Below are positions 7,986 to 15,879 of a stretch of DNA of 38,976 nt, in pieces. The translations under genes were made by a program, and so were the position numbers. The first letter of the stretch is position 1, and every line of letters starts with the position of its first letter. The DNA is taken from the NCBI GenBank assembly GCA_017621085.1, contig JAGATW010000039.1:1-38976 (forward strand), written 5' to 3'. The notes under the pieces are model-generated. The model was not told the DNA's origin and ran no database searches. It was given only the letters and a program-made list of their open reading frames with translations. The stretch is from Clostridia bacterium. GTDB taxonomy: Bacteria; Bacillota; Clostridia; Oscillospirales; CAG-272.

Positions 7986-10049
7986 ATGATAATTGCATTA
8001 GCAGGTAACCCTAATAGTGGTAAAACTACTATGTATAATGCTCTTACAGGCTCAAGTGAAAGAGTAGGTAACTGGGCAGGCGTTACAGTGGATAAAAAGG
8101 TGCATCCAATTAAAAAAGCACTCTGTGGCAATGAAGAAAATGTTTTGGCAGTTGACCTGCCGGGCGCTTATTCTATGTCACCGTTTACATCTGAGGAGAG
8201 CATAACAAGTGCATATGTAAGAGAGGAAAATCCCGATGCTATAATTAACATTGTGGATGCAACAAATCTAAGCCGCAGCTTGTTCTTTACAACACAGCTT
8301 TTAGAGCTTGGTATTCCTGTGGTAGTAGCCCTTAATAAGGCTGACATAAATAAAAAGAAGGAAACAAAAATAGATTCCGCAAAGCTATCAGCCTTGCTTG
8401 GTTGCCCTGTTGTTGATACAATTTCAACATCATCAAAGGGTCTTGAGGAAGTAGTTAAAAAGGCTATTGAGTCCTGTGGCAAAACCCAAAAAGCGCCATA
8501 TATACAGGCTGACATTGACCTAAGTGATAAAAAACAGGTTGAACAGGCAGACAGAGAACGCTTTAAATTTGTTAATAGAATTGTTAAGCAGGTTGAAAGT
8601 CGTAAGGTTAAAACAAACGAAAAGAATAAGCAGGACAAGGTAGATGATATTCTTACTAACAAGTGGCTTGGTATTCCGATTTTTGCTCTTGTTATGTTTG
8701 TTGTTTTCTGGATTTCACAGTCGGGTCCGGGTGTATGGCTTGCAGAGGGCTATACCTTTAATGCAGGAAAAGAAAATGAGCTTCATATATGGGGACTTGT
8801 AAACGTAATTGATTGGTTTGGCGAGGTTGTAGGCGGTTGGCTTTCAAACGCACCTGAATTTCTTTCCTCTTTAATAGTTGACGGTATTATTGGCGGTGTT
8901 GGCGCAGTTGTAGGCTTCTTACCTCTTGTTATGGTAATGTATTTCTTAATTGCATTACTTGAGGACTGTGGCTATATGGCGCGTGTTTCCGTTGTTTTAG
9001 ACCCAATTTTCAAAAAAGTTGGTCTATCGGGTAAATCAGTAATTCCATTTGTAATCGGTATCGGTTGCGCAATCCCCGGTGTTATGGCATCTCGTACAAT
9101 TCGTAACGAAAGAGAGCGCAGAGCAACAGCTATGTTAGCTCCATTTATGCCATGTGGCGCAAAGCTACCTGTTATTGCATTATTCTCACGCTTCTTTGTT
9201 AATGACTGGTGGGTAGCACCTTTAATGTACTTTATGGGTATTGTCATTATATTCTTAGGCGCTTTACTTGTAAACCTTTTAACAGGCTACAGGAACAAAA
9301 AGTCATACTTTGTAATGGAGCTTCCCGAATATAAGGCTCCAAGCGTAGTTGGCGCACTTAAGTCAATGTGCTTGCGTGGTTGGTCCTACATAGTAAAGGC
9401 CGGTACTATTATTCTTGTATGTAACGCAGTAGTACATTTAATGTCCTCATTTACTTGGAGCTTTACTCCTGCAAGCGAAAACGCATCTGACTCAATCTTA
9501 GCAACAATTGCAACTCCCTTTGGCTACTTCCTTGCACCTGTTTTTGGCGTAATTGCAGTTGAGTATTTATGGAAGCTTGCAGCAGCATCAATTACAGGCT
9601 TTATCGCAAAGGAAAATGTAGTAGCAACGCTTTCTGTATGCTTTGCATTTGCAATTAATGATGATTTGGAATTAATGGGTGGCTTAGGTGAGCTTTCCGT
9701 TATTCCTAAGGTTTTGGCAATATCTTACCTTATGTTCAATCTCTTTACTCCACCTTGCTTTGCAGCAATCGGAGCTATGAACTCCGAAATTAAGAGCAAA
9801 AAGTGGCTCTTTGCAGGCATTGGCTTACAGTTTAGCGTAGGCTTTACAATAAGCTTCTTAGTAACCTTCTTTGGCACGGTATTTAATCCTTATGTTTCCT
9901 ATGCTTCCGTTTGGATGCCGATTTTAGGTTGGGTAATTGAGGCAATTATCGTTTCCGTTATCGTTTACTTAATAATTAAGAGAAACAAAACCTTAAAGGC
10001 AGAGTATTCCTTAAAGAACGAAAAAAAGGCTGAAAGGGTAGAGGCATAA
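7986..10049 (+). CDS. feoB: FeoB ferrous iron transporter
   Basis: 687 residues from the ATG at 7986, set by AAGGAG seven bases upstream; the TTG further upstream is not needed. The N-terminal G domain has G1 GNPNSGKTT (7-15), a GVTVDKK switch, G3 DLPGAYS and G4 NKAD. The membrane part carries two Gate regions typical of FeoB (GIGCAIPGVMASRTIRNERE with PFMPCGAKLPV, and FTPPCFAAIGA), with roughly eight to ten membrane segments. It imports Fe(II) across the cytoplasmic membrane, driven or gated by GTP hydrolysis. It lies between feoA and a Cys-rich FeoB partner, 2 bases ahead of the latter. Confidence 0.96.
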   Translation: MIIALAGNPNSGKTTMYNALTGSSERVGNWAGVTVDKKVHPIKKALCGNEENVLAVDLPGAYSMSPFTSEESITSAYVREENPDAIINIVDATNLSRSLFFTTQLLELGIPVVVALNKADINKKKETKIDSAKLSALLGCPVVDTISTSSKGLEEVVKKAIESCGKTQKAPYIQADIDLSDKKQVEQADRERFKFVNRIVKQVESRKVKTNEKNKQDKVDDILTNKWLGIPIFALVMFVVFWISQSGPGVWLAEGYTFNAGKENELHIWGLVNVIDWFGEVVGGWLSNAPEFLSSLIVDGIIGGVGAVVGFLPLVMVMYFLIALLEDCGYMARVSVVLDPIFKKVGLSGKSVIPFVIGIGCAIPGVMASRTIRNERERRATAMLAPFMPCGAKLPVIALFSRFFVNDWWVAPLMYFMGIVIIFLGALLVNLLTGYRNKKSYFVMELPEYKAPSVVGALKSMCLRGWSYIVKAGTIILVCNAVVHLMSSFTWSFTPASENASDSILATIATPFGYFLAPVFGVIAVEYLWKLAAASITGFIAKENVVATLSVCFAFAINDDLELMGGLGELSVIPKVLAISYLMFNLFTPPCFAAIGAMNSEIKSKKWLFAGIGLQFSVGFTISFLVTFFGTVFNPYVSYASVWMPILGWVIEAIIVSVIVYLIIKRNKTLKAEYSLKNEKKAERVEA

Positions 10050-10051
10050 AT

Positions 10052-10234
10052 ATGGGACCTATACTATCAACCGTAGTTGCTGTAATTATTGTAGTAGCCA
10101 TAGTGGGTGGAGCATTAGCCTACATAATCCACGCAAAGAAAAGCGGTAAAAAATGTATCGGCTGTCCCGATGGAAACACCTGCTCCGGCAAGTGCGACAA
10201 ATGTAATTGTGGCTGTCAAGATAAGAACAAATAA
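10052..10234 (+). CDS. FeoB-associated Cys-rich membrane protein
   Basis: 60 residues. One N-terminal membrane segment (about 4-27) is followed by a basic stretch and a cluster of seven cysteines (CIGCP, CSGKCDKCNCGC). This matches the small FeoB-associated Cys-rich family common in Clostridia. It begins 2 bases after the feoB stop, so it is translationally coupled. The cysteines probably bind iron or another metal at the cytoplasmic face, but the role is not proven. Confidence 0.9.
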   Translation: MGPILSTVVAVIIVVAIVGGALAYIIHAKKSGKKCIGCPDGNTCSGKCDKCNCGCQDKNK

Positions 10235-10297
10235 CGCAAAAAAAGCTGTTGCGATTATCTGATTAAAAATCAGTTAAGAGTAGCAGCTTTTTGCGTT
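10233..10297 (+). terminator. Long hairpin ending the feo operon
   Basis: The arms around 10233-10250 and 10282-10297 pair (AACGCAAAAA...GCTG with GCAGCTTTTTGCGTT, two bulged A), and a small inner hairpin (CTGAT, 5 bases, ATCAG) sits between them. The T tract is inside the right arm. Confidence 0.65.
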
Positions 10298-10356
10298 ACA
10301 AAAGAAAAGCTGTGTTTTTCAACAAAATACGATTTTAGCATTTATATATCAAAGAA

Positions 10357-10399
10357 AACAACCACTCTATACCTTTTTGGTAAAGAGTGGTTGTTTTTT
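10357..10399. terminator. Bidirectional intrinsic terminator
   Basis: A 12-bp perfect stem (AACAACCACTCT at 10357-10368 with 10384-10395), extended by inner pairs ATACC/GGTA, is followed by T4. It lies directly at the 3' end of the minus-strand Cys-repeat gene and also backs up the feo terminator. Confidence 0.85.
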
Positions 10400-10401
10400 A
10401 A

Positions 10402-11706
10402 TCACTTGTTTACTGCATCCGCAAACACAGCTCTTAAGGTTAAATTTTTTATACTATATGTGCTGGCAACAAGTATTAGTGGAGTGTCTACTACTAAATA
10501 CATTTTTCCTTGTTGAAGCAGTTTTGTATTTATAGTAAACTGTTTTTCAAATTTAATATATTTGTTTTTGTCTAGTGCTGCTTTTCCGTCTATAATGGTG
10601 AACTTTTCTCCGCCTGTTTTTAAATTAGTTAAATAGGTATCTTTTAAGCTCCATCCTTCGTTGTGTGTGGCATAAAAACTAATGGTTACTATCAATTCAC
10701 TGTCAGGGTTTCTAATTATTGCATTTTGAAATTCATCGTTGAACTCAAACGAAAACATAATATTTCCCGAATCCCAAGAATAAGGATTTTCTTCACGTAT
10801 TGTTACAGTAGATATTTCGCTAGCCGATAATCTATACTGACACCTTGAGCATCCACCAATATCGTAATCAAATTCATGGCCAAGTGCAGGAACAGTCTGA
10901 GGCTCTATCATATATGTTTTGCACATTGAGCACTGAGTTCCAGCTGTGCTACCAGTGGTGGTGCAAGTAGGTGATGAAGCAGAAACATCCACTATGTTAT
11001 GTTCTGTTTTAGGTATAACCTCTTGCTTTGTTTGAACAAGGCGACATACTGAGCAATGAACTCCTCGAGTCAAGCCCTCGCGCATACAGGTTGCAGGCAC
11101 GGCAGCATCGGTAACCCAAGTGTGACCAACAAGAGGGAGCTCTGTTTGCTTTTGAAAAATGGTATTACAATCTGGGCAGTAGCTTCCACTGGATAATCCT
11201 GTGCTTACGCACGTCGCAGGGATTTTGCTTTGGTGTACAGTATTGGGGTGCTTAGGTATAACCTCGCTGTCGAGCTCTTGCATACAATTTATGCATGTCT
11301 TTTTGCGCAAGCCATCGGATGTACAGCTTGCTGCTATAGAGATTTCCCACCCGTTGCTAATGTGGTTTGCCATAGCTACTTCTTCAGTTGATATGACTTC
11401 ACTGCAAATGGTACAGCTGGCTTTGCGTTCGCCAACTGATGTACAGGTGGGAGCAACCGTAATATACCATTCGCCCGCTGTGTGACCCAATGCTGGTATA
11501 GCTGTATTCGACATTTCTTCATCACAAAGCCTACACTTTTTAACTGAGGTGCCTTCTAGCGTGCAGGTGGGGGCAACTGTGGTTTCCCATTCTCCCTCTA
11601 GATGTTTATGTGGTATTTTACCTTCGTAAATTGCAAATGCAATTATTGCAACTATTACGATTAAAAACAACACAAACAAAAACTTACTTAAACTATTTCG
11701 TTTCAT
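10402..11706 (-). CDS. Membrane-anchored protein with six tandem double-Cys repeats
   Basis: 434 residues from the ATG at 11706, chosen because AAGGAGAG lies just upstream; an in-frame start 45 bases earlier lacks this. Residues 1-8 are basic, and one hydrophobic segment (about 9-28) acts as signal anchor. Six tandem repeats of about 40 residues follow, each with the pattern PTC(T)..G......C..C and often ending in PALGH or a similar GH/NH. A seventh half repeat (GCSRCQ) closes the array. The last 140 residues are a beta-rich domain without cysteines. The repeats probably form small zinc-ribbon-like or disulphide units outside the cell. No function is known to me. The start lies about 100 bases downstream of the best promoter, giving a long leader. 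Confidence 0.8.
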   Translation of the reverse strand: MKRNSLSKFLFVLFLIVIVAIIAFAIYEGKIPHKHLEGEWETTVAPTCTLEGTSVKKCRLCDEEMSNTAIPALGHTAGEWYITVAPTCTSVGERKASCTICSEVISTEEVAMANHISNGWEISIAASCTSDGLRKKTCINCMQELDSEVIPKHPNTVHQSKIPATCVSTGLSSGSYCPDCNTIFQKQTELPLVGHTWVTDAAVPATCMREGLTRGVHCSVCRLVQTKQEVIPKTEHNIVDVSASSPTCTTTGSTAGTQCSMCKTYMIEPQTVPALGHEFDYDIGGCSRCQYRLSASEISTVTIREENPYSWDSGNIMFSFEFNDEFQNAIIRNPDSELIVTISFYATHNEGWSLKDTYLTNLKTGGEKFTIIDGKAALDKNKYIKFEKQFTINTKLLQQGKMYLVVDTPLILVASTYSIKNLTLRAVFADAVNK

Positions 11707-11814
11707 AAAGTCTCTCCTTTTATTTTTACATATTAAGAATTGTTTTAACAAACAATTATAAACATAAAACCTTTTCAGTCTTTTTAAAATGCATAAATTC
11801 TTATCTTTAACACA

Positions 11815-11843
11815 ATTATAACACTGAAATGTGCTAAAGTCAA
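11815..11843 (-). promoter_or_regulatory. Promoter for the Cys-repeat gene
   Basis: On the minus strand TTGACT (11838-11843), 17 bases, TATAAT (11815-11820). A second TATAAT at 11755-11760 has no good -35 partner. The site is only about 30 bases from the divergent XRE gene start. Confidence 0.6.
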
Positions 11844-11870
11844 GAAAAAATTAAGTGCTTGGAGAAAAAT

Positions 11871-12116
11871 ATGAAAATCTACGATTTTGATGGAAAAAAG
11901 AATATTTGTGGCGAACGCGTTAAATTAGCTCGTAGGAGGGCAAGACTAACTCAAATTGATTTGGCGGCAAAATTGCAGCTATCGGGCGTTATAATAGAAC
12001 GTGATAGTGTAAGTAGAATAGAGATAGGCACTCGCTTTGTGACAGATTATGAAATAGTAGTTTTATCAAAGGTTTTAAGCGTTTCTCCTCTTTGGCTTTT
12101 GGGCTTGATGGACTAA
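11871..12116 (+). CDS. XRE-family helix-turn-helix regulator
   Basis: 81 residues from the ATG at 11871, with GGAG six bases upstream. The helix-turn-helix core is clear: RVKLARRRARLTQIDLAAKL, then DSVSRIEIGTRFVTDYEIVVLSKVL and a closing SPLWLLG. It has no sensor domain, so it is a compact DNA-binding protein like those in many clostridial genomes. It is transcribed divergently from the Cys-repeat gene, and the promoter of that gene lies in the short shared region, so mutual control is possible but not shown. No promoter of its own stands out. Confidence 0.85.
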   Translation: MKIYDFDGKKNICGERVKLARRRARLTQIDLAAKLQLSGVIIERDSVSRIEIGTRFVTDYEIVVLSKVLSVSPLWLLGLMD

Positions 12117-12414
12117 CACCTGCTAAACAATATTGGCTCTTGAAAATATAACCAATAAAAGAACTATATGTTAACATCCGTTCTGCTGTTATTAACGTCA
12201 TAAAATATATTATGTCTTTATAAAGCCAAATGTCCTTTGCGTGAAGTAAAGCGCACTGGATATTTGGCTTAAATTATTTATGCTTGAGAATAAGCTACTT
12301 TTTGTACAGCTCTATTTTTGTTAGCCCCACAAGCTTGTCAAGACTAGCTTGTGGGCTTATCATAGATTGCTTTAAATGTCAATATCTTTTAAAAAATGCT
12401 TGTGCTTTTTTAGG
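12117..12414. other. Gene-free stretch with two stable hairpins
   Basis: No coding region is supported. Two inverted repeats are visible. The first has a 13-bp stem (AAGCCAAATGTCC at 12223-12235 with 12258-12270, one wobble) and an inner TGCG/CGCA stem. The second has a 12-bp stem around 12323-12335 and 12346-12357 (AGCCC, a bulged C, CACAAGCT). Neither ends in a T run long enough for a classical terminator on the plus strand. They may be mRNA ends of the XRE gene or decayed repeat elements. Confidence 0.55.
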
Positions 12415-12443
12415 TTGACAAATATCCAAATTTGATTTATAAT
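12415..12443 (+). promoter_or_regulatory. Promoter of the csoR-copA operon
   Basis: Perfect consensus: TTGACA at 12415-12420, 17 bases, TATAAT at 12438-12443. Confidence 0.9.
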
Positions 12444-12445
12444 AA

Positions 12446-12466
12446 ATATACCCTGTGGGGGTATAT
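12446..12466 (+). promoter_or_regulatory. CsoR copper operator
   Basis: ATATACCC, 5 bases (TGTGG), GGGTATAT forms a perfect palindrome of the known CsoR type (TACCC...GGGTA). It begins 2 bases after the -10 box, so apo-CsoR bound here would block transcription and Cu(I) would release it. Confidence 0.85.
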
Positions 12467-12487
12467 TGCAAAATCGAGGTGAATATA

Positions 12488-12796
12488 TTGAGTAACCATT
12501 GTCAAGGCTGTGCTGAAAGAAAAAAGCATAGAGATAATGACGAATACAAGTCCTTAATGAATAGATTAAACAGAATAGAGGGACAAATACGTGGAATTAA
12601 GGGAATGGTGGAAAGGGACGCATATTGCCCTGATATTATAATGCAAGTGTCTGCCATTACAGCAGCCCTTAACTCCTTTAACAAGGAATTACTTGCAAGT
12701 CACATAAAAACCTGTGTAAAAACAGATATTAAAAACGGAAATGATGATGCGATAAATGAGCTTGTTACCATTTTACAAAGGCTTATGAGAGGTTAA
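12488..12796 (+). CDS. csoR: CsoR, copper-sensing repressor
   Basis: 102 residues using a TTG start at 12488, chosen because GAGGTGA lies 6 bases upstream; an in-frame GTG at 12455 lies inside the operator and cannot be used. The all-helical DUF156 fold is recognisable from RLNRIEGQIRGIKGMVE. The Cu(I) ligand set Cys-His-Cys is present: Cys in YCPDI and His/Cys in SHIKTC. CsoR binds its operator without copper and dissociates when Cu(I) is bound. It is first in an operon with copA, 3 bases apart, behind a consensus operator, so autoregulation is expected. Confidence 0.93.
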   Translation: MSNHCQGCAERKKHRDNDEYKSLMNRLNRIEGQIRGIKGMVERDAYCPDIIMQVSAITAALNSFNKELLASHIKTCVKTDIKNGNDDAINELVTILQRLMRG

Positions 12797-12799
12797 TAA

Positions 12800-15229
12800 A
12801 TGGAAAAATATAATGTTACGGGAATGAGCTGTGCTGCCTGTGTTTCAAGGGTGGAAAAGGCTGTTTTAGGTGTGCCTGATGTAACAAAATGCGCAGTAAA
12901 CCTTTTAACTAACTCAATGAGTGTGGAAGGAGAGGCAAAAAGCGAGGACATAATTAAGGCAGTTGCAGATGCCGGCTATGGCGCATCTCTTGTGGGAGAA
13001 AAATCAAAAAAGCAAGAAAGCACAGAGCTTGAAGACAAGGAAACACCAAAATTAAGAAAAAGGCTGATTTGCTCCATTGTCTTTTTAATAGCACTTATGT
13101 ATGTATCAATGGGACATACAATGTGGGGCTTTCCTTTGCCTGAATTTTTTGAAAATAACCAAATAGCCATTGGACTTTTGCAAATGCTGCTAAGTGGCAT
13201 TTTGCTGATAATCAACCAAAAATTCTTTATAAACGGCTTTAAGGGATTAATTAAGCTTTCTCCCAATATGGACACATTAGTAGCCCTTGGCTCAGGTATT
13301 TCCTATTTATATAGCGTGGTGTGTCTGTTTTTAATGACTAAGGGGGAGCATCTTTTACACGATTTATACTTTGAGTCAGCAGGAATGATACTTGTATTAA
13401 TTACTGTTGGCAAAATGTTAGAAGCTTATTCCAAGGGAAAGACAACAAATGCCCTAAAGGAATTAATGTCACTTCAGCCAAGAACAGCAACAGTAATAGT
13501 TAATGGCAAGGAAAAGGAAATTGACGCTGCCGAGATAAAAAAGGGAGATATTTTTATTGTTAAGTCAGGCTTTGTAATTCCTGTGGACGCAACTATAATT
13601 GAGGGTCAAGGAGCAATTGACGAGTCCGCCTTAACAGGAGAGAGCATACCCTGTGATAAATCAGAGGGGGACAAGGTTTATGCAGGTACAATATTTAAGT
13701 CAGGCTTTATAAAATGCGTGGCAGATACCTCAAGCGAGGAAACTGTTTTAAGTGAAATTATAAGAACAGTTAGCGACTCTGCCTCATCAAAGGCGCCAAT
13801 TGCAAGAGTGGCAGATAAGGTAAGCGGAGTTTTTGTGCCGATTGTTATTACAATTAGTATAATTACAACTATAATTTGGCTCTTAACCGACCATACCTTT
13901 GGCTATGCCTTAGCACGTGGAATATCTGTTCTTGTTATTAGCTGTCCCTGTGCCTTAGGTCTTGCTACCCCTGTTGCCATAATGGTTGGTAACGGTGTGG
14001 GTGCGCGTAAGGGCATTCTTTTCAAAAACGCAACAGCGCTTGAAAACACAGGCAAGGCAAAAACAGTTATTCTTGATAAAACAGGCACAATAACAAAGGG
14101 TGAGCCTGTGGTAAGTGATATAATTCCTTATGGTATAGACCAAAATCAATTGCTCTCTTACGCATATTCACTTGAAAAAAGAAGTGAGCATCCTTTAGCC
14201 AAGGCTATTGTAGCAAAAGGGGAGGAGATGGGAATAAAAGCACTTGAGGTAGATAATTTTAATGTGCTTTTAGGTAACGGAGTTAGCTGTACTATTGATG
14301 GTGATAAAATAGTAGGTGGAAGCTATAAGCATATTTCCACAACAGTCCCACTTGATAAGAGTGAGTTTGAAAAGCTGTCCAAGGAGGGCAAAACCCCACT
14401 TTATTTTGTAAAAAACAATGAGCCGCTTGGCGTAATTGCAGTAAGGGACGAAATTAAAGAGGACAGTAAGAAAGCCATTTGCGAGCTTAAGAAAATGGGC
14501 GCGCACGTGGTTATGCTAACGGGAGACAACGAAAATAGCGCAAATGCAATTGGCGCTTGGGTAGGAGTAGATGAGGTTATTCCAAACGTAATGCCAATGG
14601 ACAAGGAAAAGGTAGTCAAGGGCTTCAAGGAAAAGGGCAGCGTAATTATGGTAGGCGACGGAATAAATGATGCTCCCGCCCTTACAAGCGCAGACATTGG
14701 AATTGCCATAGGTCAAGGCACGCAAATTGCCATTGAGTCAGCGCAAATTGTATTAATGAACAGTAGCTTAATGGACGTTGTCAAGGCCATAAAATTAAGT
14801 CGCGCAACCTTAAGAAATATTTACCAAAATCTATTTTGGGCATTTATATATAACATTATTGGTATTCCACTTGCAGCCGGAGCATTTATAGCACTTTTAG
14901 GCTGGGAATTAAACCCTATGTTTGGAGCTTTAGCTATGAGTCTTTCAAGCTTTTGCGTAGTTACCAATGCTTTAAGATTAAATTTGATTAAATTAGAAAA
15001 GGAGAATAAAAAAATGCTATTTAAGAAAAAGGAAGCAGGAATTGTTTTAAATGTTGAGGGTATGATGTGCCCACATTGTGAGGCTCGTGTTAAAAAGGCA
15101 GTGGAGGAAGTAGAGGGCGTTGAGCGCGCAGAGCCTAACCACAAGAAAAACACGGTTACGGTGTTTGGAGAGTGCGATATTGAAAAGGTAAAGGCTGTAA
15201 TTACAGAGCAGGGCTATAAAGTAAAATAA
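12800..15229 (+). CDS. copA: Copper-exporting P1B-type ATPase with N- and C-terminal HMA domains
   Basis: 809 residues. The N-terminal metal-binding domain has GMSCAAC (Cys11, Cys14). The ATPase core follows: actuator TGES, the membrane Cu(I) site CPC (382-384), phosphorylation motif DKTGT (Asp426) and hinge GDGINDAP. These are the hallmarks of Cu(I) efflux ATPases acting in the cytoplasmic membrane. A second HMA domain (GMMCPHC, Cys757 and Cys760) is fused at the C-terminus after a lysine-rich linker, whereas most CopA proteins carry HMA domains only at the N-terminus. That fused domain has its own ribosome binding site and ATG (see 15014). The gene starts 3 bases after csoR and is controlled with it. 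Confidence 0.95.
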   Translation: MEKYNVTGMSCAACVSRVEKAVLGVPDVTKCAVNLLTNSMSVEGEAKSEDIIKAVADAGYGASLVGEKSKKQESTELEDKETPKLRKRLICSIVFLIALMYVSMGHTMWGFPLPEFFENNQIAIGLLQMLLSGILLIINQKFFINGFKGLIKLSPNMDTLVALGSGISYLYSVVCLFLMTKGEHLLHDLYFESAGMILVLITVGKMLEAYSKGKTTNALKELMSLQPRTATVIVNGKEKEIDAAEIKKGDIFIVKSGFVIPVDATIIEGQGAIDESALTGESIPCDKSEGDKVYAGTIFKSGFIKCVADTSSEETVLSEIIRTVSDSASSKAPIARVADKVSGVFVPIVITISIITTIIWLLTDHTFGYALARGISVLVISCPCALGLATPVAIMVGNGVGARKGILFKNATALENTGKAKTVILDKTGTITKGEPVVSDIIPYGIDQNQLLSYAYSLEKRSEHPLAKAIVAKGEEMGIKALEVDNFNVLLGNGVSCTIDGDKIVGGSYKHISTTVPLDKSEFEKLSKEGKTPLYFVKNNEPLGVIAVRDEIKEDSKKAICELKKMGAHVVMLTGDNENSANAIGAWVGVDEVIPNVMPMDKEKVVKGFKEKGSVIMVGDGINDAPALTSADIGIAIGQGTQIAIESAQIVLMNSSLMDVVKAIKLSRATLRNIYQNLFWAFIYNIIGIPLAAGAFIALLGWELNPMFGALAMSLSSFCVVTNALRLNLIKLEKENKKMLFKKKEAGIVLNVEGMMCPHCEARVKKAVEEVEGVERAEPNHKKNTVTVFGECDIEKVKAVITEQGYKVK
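15014..15229 (+). CDS. Possible free CopZ-like copper chaperone from an internal start in copA
   Basis: In-frame ATG at 15014 (Met739 of copA) is preceded by AAAAGGAG with a 9-base gap, as good a site as those of many genes here. Translation from it would give 71 residues: MLFKKKEAG, then a complete HMA domain with MxCxxC (GMMCPHC). This is the normal length and make-up of CopZ, and no separate copZ gene lies in the operon. Low-complexity Lys/Glu codons can create AAGGAG by chance, so this is a hypothesis supported by the placement exactly at the domain boundary. Confidence 0.45.
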   Translation: MLFKKKEAGIVLNVEGMMCPHCEARVKKAVEEVEGVERAEPNHKKNTVTVFGECDIEKVKAVITEQGYKVK

Positions 15230-15235
15230 TAGCAT

Positions 15236-15264
15236 TTGACAAAGCCTTAAAAGTGTGCTAAAAT
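15236..15264 (+). promoter_or_regulatory. Promoter for the DtxR-family gene
   Basis: TTGACA at 15236-15241, 17 bases, TAAAAT at 15259-15264. It begins 6 bases after the copA stop, with no terminator between. Confidence 0.85.
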
Positions 15265-15294
15265 ATATGTAACAAATTTTTACGGAGGTTAGCT

Positions 15295-15663
15295 ATGATA
15301 ATTAAGGAATCTGCTGAAAACTATCTTGAGGCGATTTTGTCAATAAAAAAAGCAAAGGGTAGTGTAAGAAGCATAGATGTTGCAACTGACTTAGGCGTTT
15401 CTAAGCCAAGCGTTAGCGTAGCTATGAAAAACTTCCGTGAGGAGGGCTATGTAACCGTTGACAAAAATGGCTATCTTGACCTGACCGAAAAGGGCTTGGC
15501 AATTGCCAATAAGGTTTACGAAAGGCACTTAATAATCGCAAAGGCATTAATGGCTCTTGGCGTAAACAAGGAAACAGCCTATGAGGACAGCTGTCGCATA
15601 GAGCATTGCATCAGCGAGGAGAGCTTTGAAAGGCTTAAGGCGTTCTTAGATAAGAAAGGCTGA
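15295..15663 (+). CDS. DtxR/MntR-family metalloregulator
   Basis: 122 residues, the two-domain short form without the C-terminal SH3-like domain. The winged helix is clear (VRSIDVATDLGVSKPSVSVAMKNFREEGYV). The dimer/metal domain keeps the ligand block DSCRIEHCIS with Cys, Glu and His, like the DtxR primary site, where MntR has Glu in place of the Cys. It also has the YERH histidine of the ancillary site; near the N-terminus ENYLE has Asn where MntR has Asp. This mix suggests iron rather than manganese, but only weakly. It is a good candidate to bind the two palindromes in the feo operon. It has GGAGG before the ATG and its own promoter. Confidence 0.88.
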   Translation: MIIKESAENYLEAILSIKKAKGSVRSIDVATDLGVSKPSVSVAMKNFREEGYVTVDKNGYLDLTEKGLAIANKVYERHLIIAKALMALGVNKETAYEDSCRIEHCISEESFERLKAFLDKKG

Positions 15664-15695
15664 CACCTTGCAGCAAAAACAGAATAAACAAAAAT

Positions 15696-15730
15696 ATAGG
15701 TGTACTGACAACGGTGAGTACACCTATTTA
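15696..15730 (+). terminator. Terminator after the DtxR-family gene
   Basis: An 11-bp perfect stem (ATAGGTGTACT at 15696-15706 with 15717-15727), a 10-base loop, then TTTA. Confidence 0.7.
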
Positions 15731-15796
15731 ATTTATGGGCAATGGCAAAACTATATTTTAGCCTTCTTTGGTGTGGCATAGTTTATAAAGTATCTA

Positions 15797-15825
15797 TTGA
15801 CATATACGCGAAAAAATAGTAAAAT
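15797..15825 (+). promoter_or_regulatory. Promoter for the ABC transporter pair
   Basis: TTGACA at 15797-15802, 17 bases, TAAAAT at 15820-15825. Confidence 0.85.
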
Positions 15826-15879
15826 AGTATTGTAGAAATCAACTAATTTGATTTTAATAACAACCATAGGAGGTATCAA

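Noticed and set aside
7956-7988. Upstream TTG start for FeoB giving ten extra residues
   Set aside because: The extra residues (PRTIRRRE) are not part of the G domain, and the start has no Shine-Dalgarno site; the ATG at 7986 has AAGGAG at the right distance.
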